Below, piece after piece: positions 17,044-25,164 of a DNA stretch of 64,000 nt; positions within the stretch are counted from its first letter, which is position 1; each line of letters starts with the position of its first letter. A program made the translations under genes and the position numbers. The notes beneath the pieces are model-generated. The model worked only from the letters and a program-made list of their open reading frames with translations, was not told where the DNA came from and did not search any database. This stretch comes from an uncultured Anaeroplasmataceae bacterium. Lineage in GTDB: Bacteria; Bacillota_I; Bacilli_A; Acholeplasmatales; Anaeroplasmataceae. The stretch lies in assembly GCA_910584005.1 (NCBI GenBank), contig CAJTXR010000005.1:57290-121289 (forward strand). The letters run 5' to 3'.

Positions 17044-17706
17044 TTATCCAACCTTTTTATATTGTTTAGAGAAATGAAGTACTGTGGTAAGTTGTTTATT
17101 ATCTGTTTTCTTTAGAAAAATCTTATCATTCACAATCTTTGAGATAAACTCTGAATTTACAATGAAACTCTTTGAAATCCGAATAAAGTGTGTAGGGAGA
17201 TCTAAATCATCCAATTTTGAATAAAAGAATTCAATTTCTCGATCCGTATATATTTTGACAATTCGGCGATCCGATTCAAAATACACAATAGAAGAATAAG
17301 GAATTTTACGAATCATTTTTGCAAATCGGTATTCAAAAAAATTGTTATTGATATGGGATGAAGCAATTTGAAGTGATTTTTTTAATTTTTCTTCCGTAAA
17401 TGGTTTTTCAAAAAAATAAACATGATTTCCTTCATATACATCATATAATTCACGAGAATATCCACTATATAAAATAATTGCAGCATTGGGATTTAATTTA
17501 GCAATTTCCTGAGAATACTTTATGCCGTTATTTTCTTGTAGCATAATATCTAGGTAGATGATGCAATTTCTATATTTATGAATTTGGGATATTAACTCTT
17601 CATAGGTATTATAGCATAATATCGTATCATTTGGATAATAATTTTTTATATTTGCTTCTAGTTCATGTAATGTCTTTTCATTATCATCTAAAATTAATAT
17701 AGTCAT
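17044..17706 (-). CDS. LytTR-family response regulator, AgrA-like
   Basis: A 220-residue transcription factor with an N-terminal receiver and a C-terminal LytTR DNA-binding domain. Receiver residues: Asp7 and Asp8 in LILDDNE, phospho-acceptor Asp53 in IIYLDIML, and Lys101 in FFEKPF. The LytTR half starts near residue 110, with IVYFESDRRIVKIYT and FIRISKSFIVNSEFISKI, both typical. GGGGGAG upstream supports the start at 17706. It is transcribed leftward with the sensor kinase and divergently from a lipoprotein pair. LytTR proteins bind imperfect direct repeats upstream of surface or secretion genes; the promoters at 9178-9233 and 17707-17880 are candidates by location only. Confidence 0.93.
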   Translation of the reverse strand: MTILILDDNEKTLHELEANIKNYYPNDTILCYNTYEELISQIHKYRNCIIYLDIMLQENNGIKYSQEIAKLNPNAAIILYSGYSRELYDVYEGNHVYFFEKPFTEEKLKKSLQIASSHINNNFFEYRFAKMIRKIPYSSIVYFESDRRIVKIYTDREIEFFYSKLDDLDLPTHFIRISKSFIVNSEFISKIVNDKIFLKKTDNKQLTTVLHFSKQYKKVG

Positions 17707-17880
17707 GTCAAAGGCTCCCCCTTAAAGTGTATCTATTCATATTATATATCAAAATTAAACAAATTTCTCTTTAAATAATGACATAAAACCATTTGATTAT
17801 TACATCATTTGCTTGTTTTGTATGATTATGTGTTCTTTTTAAAAGAAATTTGTTATAATCATGTTAAGAGGGATGTAGCG
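17707..17880. promoter_or_regulatory. Divergent promoter region between two-component system and lipoprotein operon
   Basis: For the rightward genes an extended -10, TGTTATAAT at 17851-17859, is overlapped on its upstream side by a 7-bp inverted repeat TTCTTTT-T-AAAAGAA (17833-17847). Leftward, a TATAAT on the minus strand lies at plus 17741-17746. The inverted repeat is a possible operator. Confidence 0.5.
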
Positions 17881-19692
17881 ATGAAAAAAATTTTATGTTT
17901 ATTATTTTTTATATTTTTATTTACTTCATGTAAATCGAATCAAAAAATTAAATTAGAGGTTGCAAGTGAAATAGAAAATCAAATTCAAAATATAGATGAA
18001 TTTAGATTAGATAAAATTGTTTTAAAAGCAACTTATGCAAATCGAAATGTTCAATATATGGTTTTAACAGAGGATATGGTAGAAGGATTTGATACTTCAA
18101 AACGAGGGAAAACCGAATTAGTCATAAAGTTTATGGGAGAAAAAATATTCTTAGATTTTGTTTTATATGATGATGAGTTTCTTAAAGAAAATTATATATT
18201 TTATTGGTATATAGATGGTACATGGGTAATGAGAATAAGAAAATCCTTTTTTGATTTAGACCAGTATGGAGATCAAAGGTATTTCTATGATTCTAATTTT
18301 ACAACAGAAATTGTTTCTGAACCTAAAGAAAAAATTATGAGAATCTATCCTTTAAAGAAAAATCCATCTATGGATTTCCCACTCAAAGTGAATTTCTATG
18401 AAAGAGATTGTTTGGTAAGAAGTTACCATATCAATTATGGTGATAAAATTCCTTATTATACACCTGATGATGAAGAATTCTCTGGTTGGGATACAAATGT
18501 TGAAATCTTATTGAAAGAAAATTTAGATATACATGCTTTGTATTTACCAAAAGATAAAGTGATTGCATACATTTATGATGCGACCAATAACTATAGTCAT
18601 TACGAAGTTTATCCAAAAGGAATTTCAATAGAAGATATTCAATTAGAGAATACGTATAGTCAAATATTTATGGGCTGGCAGGAAGATTTAGATATACTTT
18701 TAGAAAATGTAGAACTTCGGCCAATTTATAAAAAGGTATATACAGTTTCTTTTTATTCTTTAGATAAGGAACTATTATATGTAGATAAAGTTTTTTTTGG
18801 TGAGCCAGCAACGTTTATTTGTCCAGATGAAACAAAGGAGGCCGTAGATTTTTCTCAAGATTTTAGTTCGGTTTATGGCGATTTGGAAATATATGTTCGA
18901 CTAGAGTTGAAAGAAGAGATGTATAATTACTACTATATTGAAGATCGCTATTATTGTAAAACTTTAAAAGGGGAACCAGCCCCTACCTTGTTACAAGATA
19001 CATATTATGAATCAAAATGGGTAGAATTTGAAGAAAATAAGTTTCGATTGGTTGATGAAGAGCGATCAAAGAAAATATACATTACAACGTTAGATGATCA
19101 ATTGCAATATCTTTATGAAAAAGATAAGGAATTTTTAGATATTCCATGGTGGCTAATTTATCAAAAGAATAAACTCGTATTATATGAATACTTTTTAGAT
19201 AAAGAATGTACACAGCCAGCCTCTTATGATCAAGATTCATTTTTTCTTCCTCTTCCAATCTCAAATTCATATCTATCGGTTGTTTACCTATTTGCAAAAC
19301 CTGTTTCTGTGCGAGAGGGATGGATAAAACAATGTGAGATATTGACTGGAGCAATCATCCCAAGACCAGAGCCATTTCATCATTTGACAGAACAAATCAC
19401 ATATGCATATTTGGAAATAACGGGAAATTTTATTTTAGGTGGCTATTATAATGAACTTTATCCAAATGTAAATGGAATTTGGCTTTTTGAAAATAATTTG
19501 CAATATGAAAGAATTTGTGCCATAGGAGCAGAAATAACATCTATATTTGGTGGAATCGGAGCAGATATATCAAAGGGGCGGATTTACTTTATAGTAGATG
19601 CAGCGAATCCTAAGTATTATAGCCGATTAGGAAATTTATATGATAAAGAATCAAATGAACGAATTTATCAGTATCAGGGGGAAAATATATGA
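17881..19692 (+). CDS. Large lipoprotein with Ig-like and InlB B-repeat-like modules
   Basis: A 603-residue exported lipoprotein of unknown role. The ATG at 17881 follows AGAGGGATG; an in-frame ATG at 17809 lies upstream of the -10 box and is rejected. The lipobox is LFTSC. Residues ~25-115 resemble a bacterial Ig-like (Big_3-type) domain, ending VLTEDMVEGFDTSKRGKTEL. At ~160-330 there are beta-grasp units of the InlB B-repeat/Flg_new type (VNFYERDCLVRSYHINYGDKIP, then GW and ALY). The C-terminal half is unique and rich in Tyr, Trp and acidic residues. It overlaps the next, paralogous lipoprotein gene by 4 nt, so they form one operon. Surface adhesion is the usual role of such modules, but this is inference. 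Confidence 0.82.
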   Translation: MKKILCLLFFIFLFTSCKSNQKIKLEVASEIENQIQNIDEFRLDKIVLKATYANRNVQYMVLTEDMVEGFDTSKRGKTELVIKFMGEKIFLDFVLYDDEFLKENYIFYWYIDGTWVMRIRKSFFDLDQYGDQRYFYDSNFTTEIVSEPKEKIMRIYPLKKNPSMDFPLKVNFYERDCLVRSYHINYGDKIPYYTPDDEEFSGWDTNVEILLKENLDIHALYLPKDKVIAYIYDATNNYSHYEVYPKGISIEDIQLENTYSQIFMGWQEDLDILLENVELRPIYKKVYTVSFYSLDKELLYVDKVFFGEPATFICPDETKEAVDFSQDFSSVYGDLEIYVRLELKEEMYNYYYIEDRYYCKTLKGEPAPTLLQDTYYESKWVEFEENKFRLVDEERSKKIYITTLDDQLQYLYEKDKEFLDIPWWLIYQKNKLVLYEYFLDKECTQPASYDQDSFFLPLPISNSYLSVVYLFAKPVSVREGWIKQCEILTGAIIPRPEPFHHLTEQITYAYLEITGNFILGGYYNELYPNVNGIWLFENNLQYERICAIGAEITSIFGGIGADISKGRIYFIVDAANPKYYSRLGNLYDKESNERIYQYQGENI

Positions 19693-21767
19693 AAAAATAC
19701 TTATTCTTTCTATTTTTTTGTTTGATTTTACCTTTGTTCTTTTCTAGCTGCTCAAAAAATAATATAAAAAACGAAGATATTTTAAATATTGAGCTTGTGT
19801 CCCCAAAAGAAAATCTAATAGGAGTTAAAAATCAATTTCAATGGGATTCTATTTGGTTTGATCTATATTATCAAGATGATACTATTCAAAGAATTGTGGC
19901 TACAGAGGAGATGCTAAGTTCACAAGATAGAAACAAAATAAAAGATACGATAGGGGAAACAACTGTGACTTTTCATATTGCGAATGCAAAGAAAAAGTTG
20001 ACTCTTTATTTATATGATGAAACTTATTTACAAAACAATCCAGTTTATATTGCCCATACGAATGATTCAATATATGTGTATAGCCCTACAGCTTCTAGTA
20101 TGGTAGATGAGGATTATCGTTTTTATAATTGGTATTTAGATTCTTCAAATTTAATTAAAGTTACAGGAGATGAAACAGGCATTGTTCATATATATTCAAA
20201 TTTATCTATAAATCCAAAATATCGCGTTCGATTTTTTCATCAAGATGTTTTAGTAAAAGAAGAATATGTAGAGCATGGTAAATCTGCTCATCCTCCAGTA
20301 ATGTTGTCATTAGATGATTATAATTTTTGTGGGTGGTCGGATAATTATGCAAATGTTACAAGGGATTTAGATTTATATTCTATTTACTTTGAAGGTGTTT
20401 ATGTAGTGAATTTCTTTGATAAGGATAATCAACTATTAAGCACTCAAATCGTTAAACCCGGTGATAATGCAGTTCCTCCGACTGATATATATCAAAATGA
20501 AGATTATATTTTTTATGGTTGGAGTGATGATTATCTTCATATTATGGAAAGTAAAGATATTTTCCCGATTTATAAAGAAAAAAATAAAAGGGTTCGGGTC
20601 TATATTACATCTCAGGTGGATGACATAAATGAGGTTTATTTATATTCAATATTATGGGAGGATAAAAAAGAATTCATATTTGACAAACAAAAGTTAGAAC
20701 AAATGAATTTAAAATTTGATATTTCTATGTATGAATTTTGGATTCGTGATTATCATGAGGCAGGAGTTATCCAAGTAGAGATGTTCCCAAAAAGTATACA
20801 ATTATATAGAAATGATGTTCTTTTTCAGGAAATTACACCTTCTCTTTATGAGCAACATAATATAAAACCTACTTCAAGCGGATATTGGAAACAAAGCAGT
20901 ACAGATCCTTTCCGTTATGACTTTATTCAATATAAAAAATATGGATTATATGACCATATATATCTAAATCATGATGGAATAAAAGAAGATATAGAACTAG
21001 CATATTTTTTATCTGATCCTATGTTTTATCTTGCTATTCAAAACCAAGATTATATTTTTTATGAGTGGTATTGGGATCCTTTATTCACTCAAAAAATTGA
21101 TGATTTTACGAAATTGAAAAGTGCAGATCAAATCTATGGTCGTTCGTTTAAACCTACTTTAGTTCATGAACGATATTGCTTTGAAAAGGTAGATGGCGGG
21201 TACTACATGAAATTGAAAAATCCAAAAGAGCATTTGTCTTCTATGTTAATAAGAAATACAAATTTATGTATTCCAGAATATTATAAAGGGGAACCTGTCG
21301 TACAAGTGGATTTTTCTGTATTGAAAACCGCAGAATATTGTTTTCTTCCTAAAACACTGCACTATATTGTGGAAACAAGCAAGTATAATAATTATTCAGG
21401 TATATTTGTAGATGATGATAATCCTTTTTATAAATACAATGAAGAATATTTTTATGAAGAACGTGATGGCATTAAAACTATATTGGATTTTCATCTGGGA
21501 TTTATTGCTGAGTTTCATATGAAAAAAAATTTTAGAATTGCTTATAGGGCTTTTCATTCGACTACATTTGAACAATTTTATGTTGATGAAGGAATAGAAG
21601 AAATATGTATAAATAATCTCAAATGTAAAACATTATATTTACCTGCTTCCTTAAAAAAGGTGATTTTTGATCCTTCATGGCCTGTTTTAATTGAAGAAAT
21701 TGTTTTGACAAATGAAGAAACAAAATCAATTTTGGATGAAAAACTACAAGAACGAATTGTCAAATAA
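19689..21767 (+). CDS. Large lipoprotein with InlB B-repeat-like modules and degenerate BspA-like tail
   Basis: A 692-residue lipoprotein, paralogous in layout to the preceding gene. The ATGA overlap (19689-19692) indicates translational coupling. The signal peptide ends at FSSC. An Ig-like domain (IQRIVATEEMLSSQD) is followed by two clear B-repeats: VRFFHQDVLVKEEYVEHGKS...GW...LYSIY and VNFFDKDNQLLSTQIVKPGD...GW...IFPIY. After a long unique middle, residues ~520-690 hold weak BspA-type motifs (CIPEYYKGEPVVQV, IAYRAF, LPASLKKVIF). This links it in kind to the 1601-residue LRR lipoprotein nearby. No wall-sorting motif. It probably acts at the cell surface under the adjacent LytTR system; function unknown. 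Confidence 0.82.
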   Translation: MKKYLFFLFFCLILPLFFSSCSKNNIKNEDILNIELVSPKENLIGVKNQFQWDSIWFDLYYQDDTIQRIVATEEMLSSQDRNKIKDTIGETTVTFHIANAKKKLTLYLYDETYLQNNPVYIAHTNDSIYVYSPTASSMVDEDYRFYNWYLDSSNLIKVTGDETGIVHIYSNLSINPKYRVRFFHQDVLVKEEYVEHGKSAHPPVMLSLDDYNFCGWSDNYANVTRDLDLYSIYFEGVYVVNFFDKDNQLLSTQIVKPGDNAVPPTDIYQNEDYIFYGWSDDYLHIMESKDIFPIYKEKNKRVRVYITSQVDDINEVYLYSILWEDKKEFIFDKQKLEQMNLKFDISMYEFWIRDYHEAGVIQVEMFPKSIQLYRNDVLFQEITPSLYEQHNIKPTSSGYWKQSSTDPFRYDFIQYKKYGLYDHIYLNHDGIKEDIELAYFLSDPMFYLAIQNQDYIFYEWYWDPLFTQKIDDFTKLKSADQIYGRSFKPTLVHERYCFEKVDGGYYMKLKNPKEHLSSMLIRNTNLCIPEYYKGEPVVQVDFSVLKTAEYCFLPKTLHYIVETSKYNNYSGIFVDDDNPFYKYNEEYFYEERDGIKTILDFHLGFIAEFHMKKNFRIAYRAFHSTTFEQFYVDEGIEEICINNLKCKTLYLPASLKKVIFDPSWPVLIEEIVLTNEETKSILDEKLQERIVK

Positions 21768-21815
21768 TAAGGGATAAGATATTCCTTGAGAAACCTTTAT
21801 TTTTGTTAAGTTTTG

Positions 21816-21824
21816 TGGTATGAT
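21816..21824 (+). promoter_or_regulatory. Extended -10 promoter of ppa
   Basis: TGG plus TATGAT forms an extended -10 about 20 nt upstream of the ppa ATG. The -35 (TTTATT, 17 nt upstream) is poor. Confidence 0.45.
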
Positions 21825-21844
21825 TATAAGGCGAGGTGAAAACG

Positions 21845-22375
21845 ATGAATATATGGCATGATATGGACAATGATCGAATTAAAAAGGACAACTTCATTGC
21901 TTGTATAGAAATTCCTAAGGGAAGTAAGAAAAAATATGAATTAGATAAAGAAACAGGTTTAATTATATTAGATCGTATTTTATATACTTCAACTCATTAT
22001 CCTGCAAATTATGGTTTTATTCCAAGAACATATTCCCAGGATAAAGACCCATTAGATGTTTTGGTATTATGTAATGAAACTTTTGATCCATTGGTATTGG
22101 TGAAATGTTTTCCTATTGGTGTTGTCAAAATGATTGATGAAAAAGAAAATGATGAGAAGATAATAGCGGTATGTCAAAATGATCCTTCTATGAATGGATA
22201 TAAAGATATCAGTGAGCTCCCTCAACATTATTTTGATGAAATCTGTCATTTCTTTAATGTATATAAAACCCTAGAAAATAAAGAAACAGTGGTTATGGAA
22301 GTTGCAGGAAGAGAAGAGGCAGAAAGAACAGTTGAGGAGGCAATCCAAGCCTATAACAATTTGTATATTAAGTAG
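21845..22375 (+). CDS. ppa: Inorganic pyrophosphatase, soluble family I
   Basis: Hydrolyses pyrophosphate to phosphate in the cytoplasm (EC 3.6.1.1), driving biosynthetic reactions. It has 176 residues from the ATG at 21845, which follows GAGGTGA; a GTG at 21836 sits in the ribosome site. Family I motifs are visible: IEIPKGSKKKYELDKETG, then YPANYGFIPRTYSQDKDPLDVLVL with the acidic metal-binding signature DxDPLD. Length equals the E. coli enzyme. Note that many Bacilli carry the unrelated family II enzyme instead, so a family I Ppa is a small lineage marker. It is followed 15 nt later by ychF, likely cotranscribed. Confidence 0.95.
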   Translation: MNIWHDMDNDRIKKDNFIACIEIPKGSKKKYELDKETGLIILDRILYTSTHYPANYGFIPRTYSQDKDPLDVLVLCNETFDPLVLVKCFPIGVVKMIDEKENDEKIIAVCQNDPSMNGYKDISELPQHYFDEICHFFNVYKTLENKETVVMEVAGREEAERTVEEAIQAYNNLYIK

Positions 22376-22390
22376 TAAGGAGAAAGAATT

Positions 22391-23491
22391 ATGGCTTTAA
22401 CTGCAGGAATTGTTGGATTACCCAATGTTGGCAAATCCACTTTATTTAATGCGATTACTAAGGCAGGTGCGTTAGCTGCAAATTATCCTTTCGCAACCAT
22501 TGAGCCTAATGTTGGTATGGTTGAAGTACCTGATGAAAGATTAGAAGTATTAACCCAAATGTATAACCCTAAAAAGTCAACCCATGCAGTTTGTGAATTT
22601 ACAGATATTGCAGGATTGGTAAAGGGAGCTTCTAAGGGAGAAGGCTTAGGAAATCAGTTCTTAGGCAATATCCGGAATTGTGATGCAATCTTAGAGGTAG
22701 TAAGATGCTTTGAGGATGGGAATATAACTCATGTCGAAGGTACAATTGATCCTGTGAGAGATGCAGAGATTATCAATTTAGAATTGATTTTATCTGATTT
22801 AGAATCTGTTGAAAAAAGAATCGTAAAAATAGAAAAAAAAGCACAATCTAAAGTAGATGATGCTCCATTTGAATTTGAATTATTAAAAAAAATAAAAAAA
22901 GTTTTAGAACAGGAACTCCCAGTTAGAAGTTTAGAATTTACAGATACTGAACTTCCCTATATAAAAAATTATGGACTATTAACCTCTAAACCGTTTATGT
23001 TGGTTGCGAATGTGGCAGAAGCATATATTAAAACTTTTGAGGAAGATGTAAATTATCAAAAGCTAAAGGCTTATGCTGAAAAGACAAATTCAAAACTAAT
23101 TGCGATTTCTGCTGAAATTGAATCTGAACTTGCTGTTTTAGATGAAGAAGATAAACAAATGTTTTTGGCTGACTTAGGGATAGAAGAACCTGGATTAAAC
23201 CGTCTTGTAAAAGCTACTTATGATTTATTAGGCTATGCTACTTATTTTACAACAGGGCCTGATGAATGTAGAGCATGGACATTTAAAAAGGGGATGCTTG
23301 CTCCTGAGTGTGCAGGAATTATTCACTCTGACTTTCAAAGAGGTTTTATTCGAGCAGAAACGGTTGCATATACGGATTTAATTAAAAGTGGCTCTATGCT
23401 AAAGGCTAAAGAAGCTGGACTTGTAAGACAAGAAGGAAAAGACTATATCGTTCAAGATGGGGATGTCATGTTATTCAAATTTAATGTATAA
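22391..23491 (+). CDS. ychF: Redox-regulated ATPase/GTPase YchF (Obg-like)
   Basis: A conserved P-loop NTPase of the Obg/OLA1 group that binds ribosomes and in known homologues prefers ATP; it is implicated in stress and translation control. The 366 residues show the P-loop GLPNVGKST near residues 7-15, the switch motif NYPFATIEPNVG, DIAGLVKGASKGEGLGNQFL, and the C-terminal TGS-type domain ending QDGDVMLFKFNV. Length matches the family. The ATG follows TAAGGAG. It is cotranscribed with ppa and ends at a bidirectional terminator. Nothing unusual. Confidence 0.97.
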   Translation: MALTAGIVGLPNVGKSTLFNAITKAGALAANYPFATIEPNVGMVEVPDERLEVLTQMYNPKKSTHAVCEFTDIAGLVKGASKGEGLGNQFLGNIRNCDAILEVVRCFEDGNITHVEGTIDPVRDAEIINLELILSDLESVEKRIVKIEKKAQSKVDDAPFEFELLKKIKKVLEQELPVRSLEFTDTELPYIKNYGLLTSKPFMLVANVAEAYIKTFEEDVNYQKLKAYAEKTNSKLIAISAEIESELAVLDEEDKQMFLADLGIEEPGLNRLVKATYDLLGYATYFTTGPDECRAWTFKKGMLAPECAGIIHSDFQRGFIRAETVAYTDLIKSGSMLKAKEAGLVRQEGKDYIVQDGDVMLFKFNV

Positions 23492-23517
23492 AAAAAACTC
23501 ACTTTTGTGAGTTTTTT
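23492..23517. terminator. Bidirectional terminator after ychF
   Basis: AAAAAACTCAC and GTGAGTTTTTT pair around TTTT between convergent genes. Confidence 0.85.
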
Positions 23518-24950
23518 TATTTGTTTTTATTAATTCCGCCTTCTGTAGGTGGGATGATTGCTGTATCACTTTCCGCAGGTAATGTATTCGTTGCTACTAG
23601 CATTTTCCATTCAAATTCATCATTGTATTTCCATTCGACATGTGATTTATTAGAAGAAATTTGTACATCTACAGTTAGGAAATCAGAAATCTTTTTGATT
23701 TCTCTCCAACTGTTATTTCCATAGCGGTATTGTATAGAGCCATTTAAAGGATTCACTTTAACTTCTGGAGTGACTCCTTCAATGTAATCTTTAGATTCAG
23801 AATTTAATGTAGTTAACTCTCTCCATGTTTGACTTGAAGTTCGTTTCCATTCAACTTTCCCATTTTGATATCGTACTTCCATATCTAAGGAATTTAAATA
23901 TGCAATTGAACGCCATGCTGTCGTTGAATCGGTATCATTTTTCCATTTGATAATTCCACTTTCAACGGTAACCTGTGGGGATTTATCTGTTGCAGCACCA
24001 GTTAAGTCGGCAACATCAATTAATTTTTTCCATTCAGTATCACTTTCATTTTTATACTTCCATGATATTTCTGTTTCTGTAGATTTTAAATCAACAGGTC
24101 TTAATTCGGTAATGGCTTTAATATTTCGCCAATAAGAACTAGAATTGGAATCTCCTTCATATTGCCACTGGATATATCCGTTATTTACGCGGACCTTTTG
24201 ATCTCTCGTATCAGGTATGGATATTTTACCTACCATATAGTCCTCATAGTCATATTCTAAAACATATCGTTTTGTTGTATTCGTTCCATTAATGGTTGTC
24301 GTATAGGTTAGATAAACATACGCTGTTAATTCTTTTAAATTAATAAATGGTAGCTTTCCTTTTAAAGGTAAGTTTGGAACATTTGAAATACTATAGGTTG
24401 CATAGTAGGAAGAACTACCTAATGCTGTTTTCGCACTAGCAGCTACTCTTCTTGATCGAGAAGAAGAATAAATATCGGTTTTTACCCAATTGCTACACAA
24501 GCCAACTTTTACAGAAATTTCACTTTTATTTCCTAATACTTTTCTTGTATTTTCATTTTCATAGGCAAAGGATTTAAATTCTACTGTTCCACCATCATTA
24601 TATTTTGTACAATAAAATAAGAAATTGAAATCCTTAATTGTATTTTTATTTCCATAAATAATATCTGATTTTTTTATGTCTTTTAAATCCGTAGCAAAAG
24701 GAGTGACCTTATTTTCATTGTAGGTTTTAATGTATAACGTTGGAATGGCTACAATAAAAAATAAGAGGATGGGGGTAAAAATCAAAATGAGTAAGGTTAA
24801 AAGGTTCATTTTAATTTGCGGTAAATGAAATTTCTTTTTTCCTTTTTTTTCTTTTCCTTCTGATACTTTAGGTTCATTCTCTATTGAAGAATCCAAATGA
24901 ATGGCATTTTTATTTAAATTTTGTTTTTTATTTTTTTTTCTTTTTTGCAT
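23517..24950 (-). CDS. Single-pass membrane protein with six IQWKY-type beta repeats
   Basis: I do not recognise a named family. The 477-residue protein starts with ~45 Lys-rich cytoplasmic residues, then one transmembrane segment (MNLLTLLILIFTPILLFF, residues ~48-72). The rest should be outside: a ~190-residue unique region, then about six tandem ~45-residue units. Each has a Trp-rich hairpin of the form IQWQYEGDS...WRNI, ISWKYKNESDTEWKKL, IKWKNDTDSTTAWRSI, VEWKRTSSQTWREL, IQYRYGNNSWREI and VEWKYNDEFEWKML. Similar G.IQW.Y...W..L units occur in phage tail and surface proteins of low-GC bacteria, suggesting binding or a fibre-like stalk. A good ribosome site (GAGGTGA) and an extended -10 TGATATAAT on the minus strand (plus 24980-24988) support expression. 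Confidence 0.75.
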   Translation of the reverse strand: MQKRKKNKKQNLNKNAIHLDSSIENEPKVSEGKEKKGKKKFHLPQIKMNLLTLLILIFTPILLFFIVAIPTLYIKTYNENKVTPFATDLKDIKKSDIIYGNKNTIKDFNFLFYCTKYNDGGTVEFKSFAYENENTRKVLGNKSEISVKVGLCSNWVKTDIYSSSRSRRVAASAKTALGSSSYYATYSISNVPNLPLKGKLPFINLKELTAYVYLTYTTTINGTNTTKRYVLEYDYEDYMVGKISIPDTRDQKVRVNNGYIQWQYEGDSNSSSYWRNIKAITELRPVDLKSTETEISWKYKNESDTEWKKLIDVADLTGAATDKSPQVTVESGIIKWKNDTDSTTAWRSIAYLNSLDMEVRYQNGKVEWKRTSSQTWRELTTLNSESKDYIEGVTPEVKVNPLNGSIQYRYGNNSWREIKKISDFLTVDVQISSNKSHVEWKYNDEFEWKMLVATNTLPAESDTAIIPPTEGGINKNK

Positions 24951-24979
24951 AATACAACTTCACCTCATACATTTCTTTT

Positions 24980-25008
24980 ATTATATCAAATATTTATTTG
25001 GATTTCAC
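24980..25008 (-). promoter_or_regulatory. Promoter of the IQWKY-repeat protein gene
   Basis: Minus-strand TATAAT (plus 24980-24985) is preceded by TGA (extended -10). GTGAAA lies 17 nt further upstream as a -35. Confidence 0.6.
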
Positions 25009-25080
25009 TATTAATTATGATATTTTTTTCAAAAAATAATACTATATTTTCCATATTTCGCAATTAAAAGGTATTTTTGA

Positions 25081-25109
25081 TTGACTAAAAGGTGGAAAAT
25101 GGGTATAAT
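25081..25109 (+). promoter_or_regulatory. Sigma-A promoter of rny
   Basis: TTGACT (25081-25086), a 17-nt spacer and TATAAT (25104-25109). Transcription should begin near 25116, which makes the ATG at 25126 too close and supports 25165 as start. Confidence 0.85.
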
Positions 25110-25164
25110 AAAATTATGATTTCAAATGAAATTTAATAATTACAACAAGGGGGAAAATCGTATT

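Noticed and set aside
23632..23640. TTCGACA, the complement of a Spo0A box
   Set aside because: It lies inside a coding region far from any sporulation promoter; a 7-mer by chance is likely.
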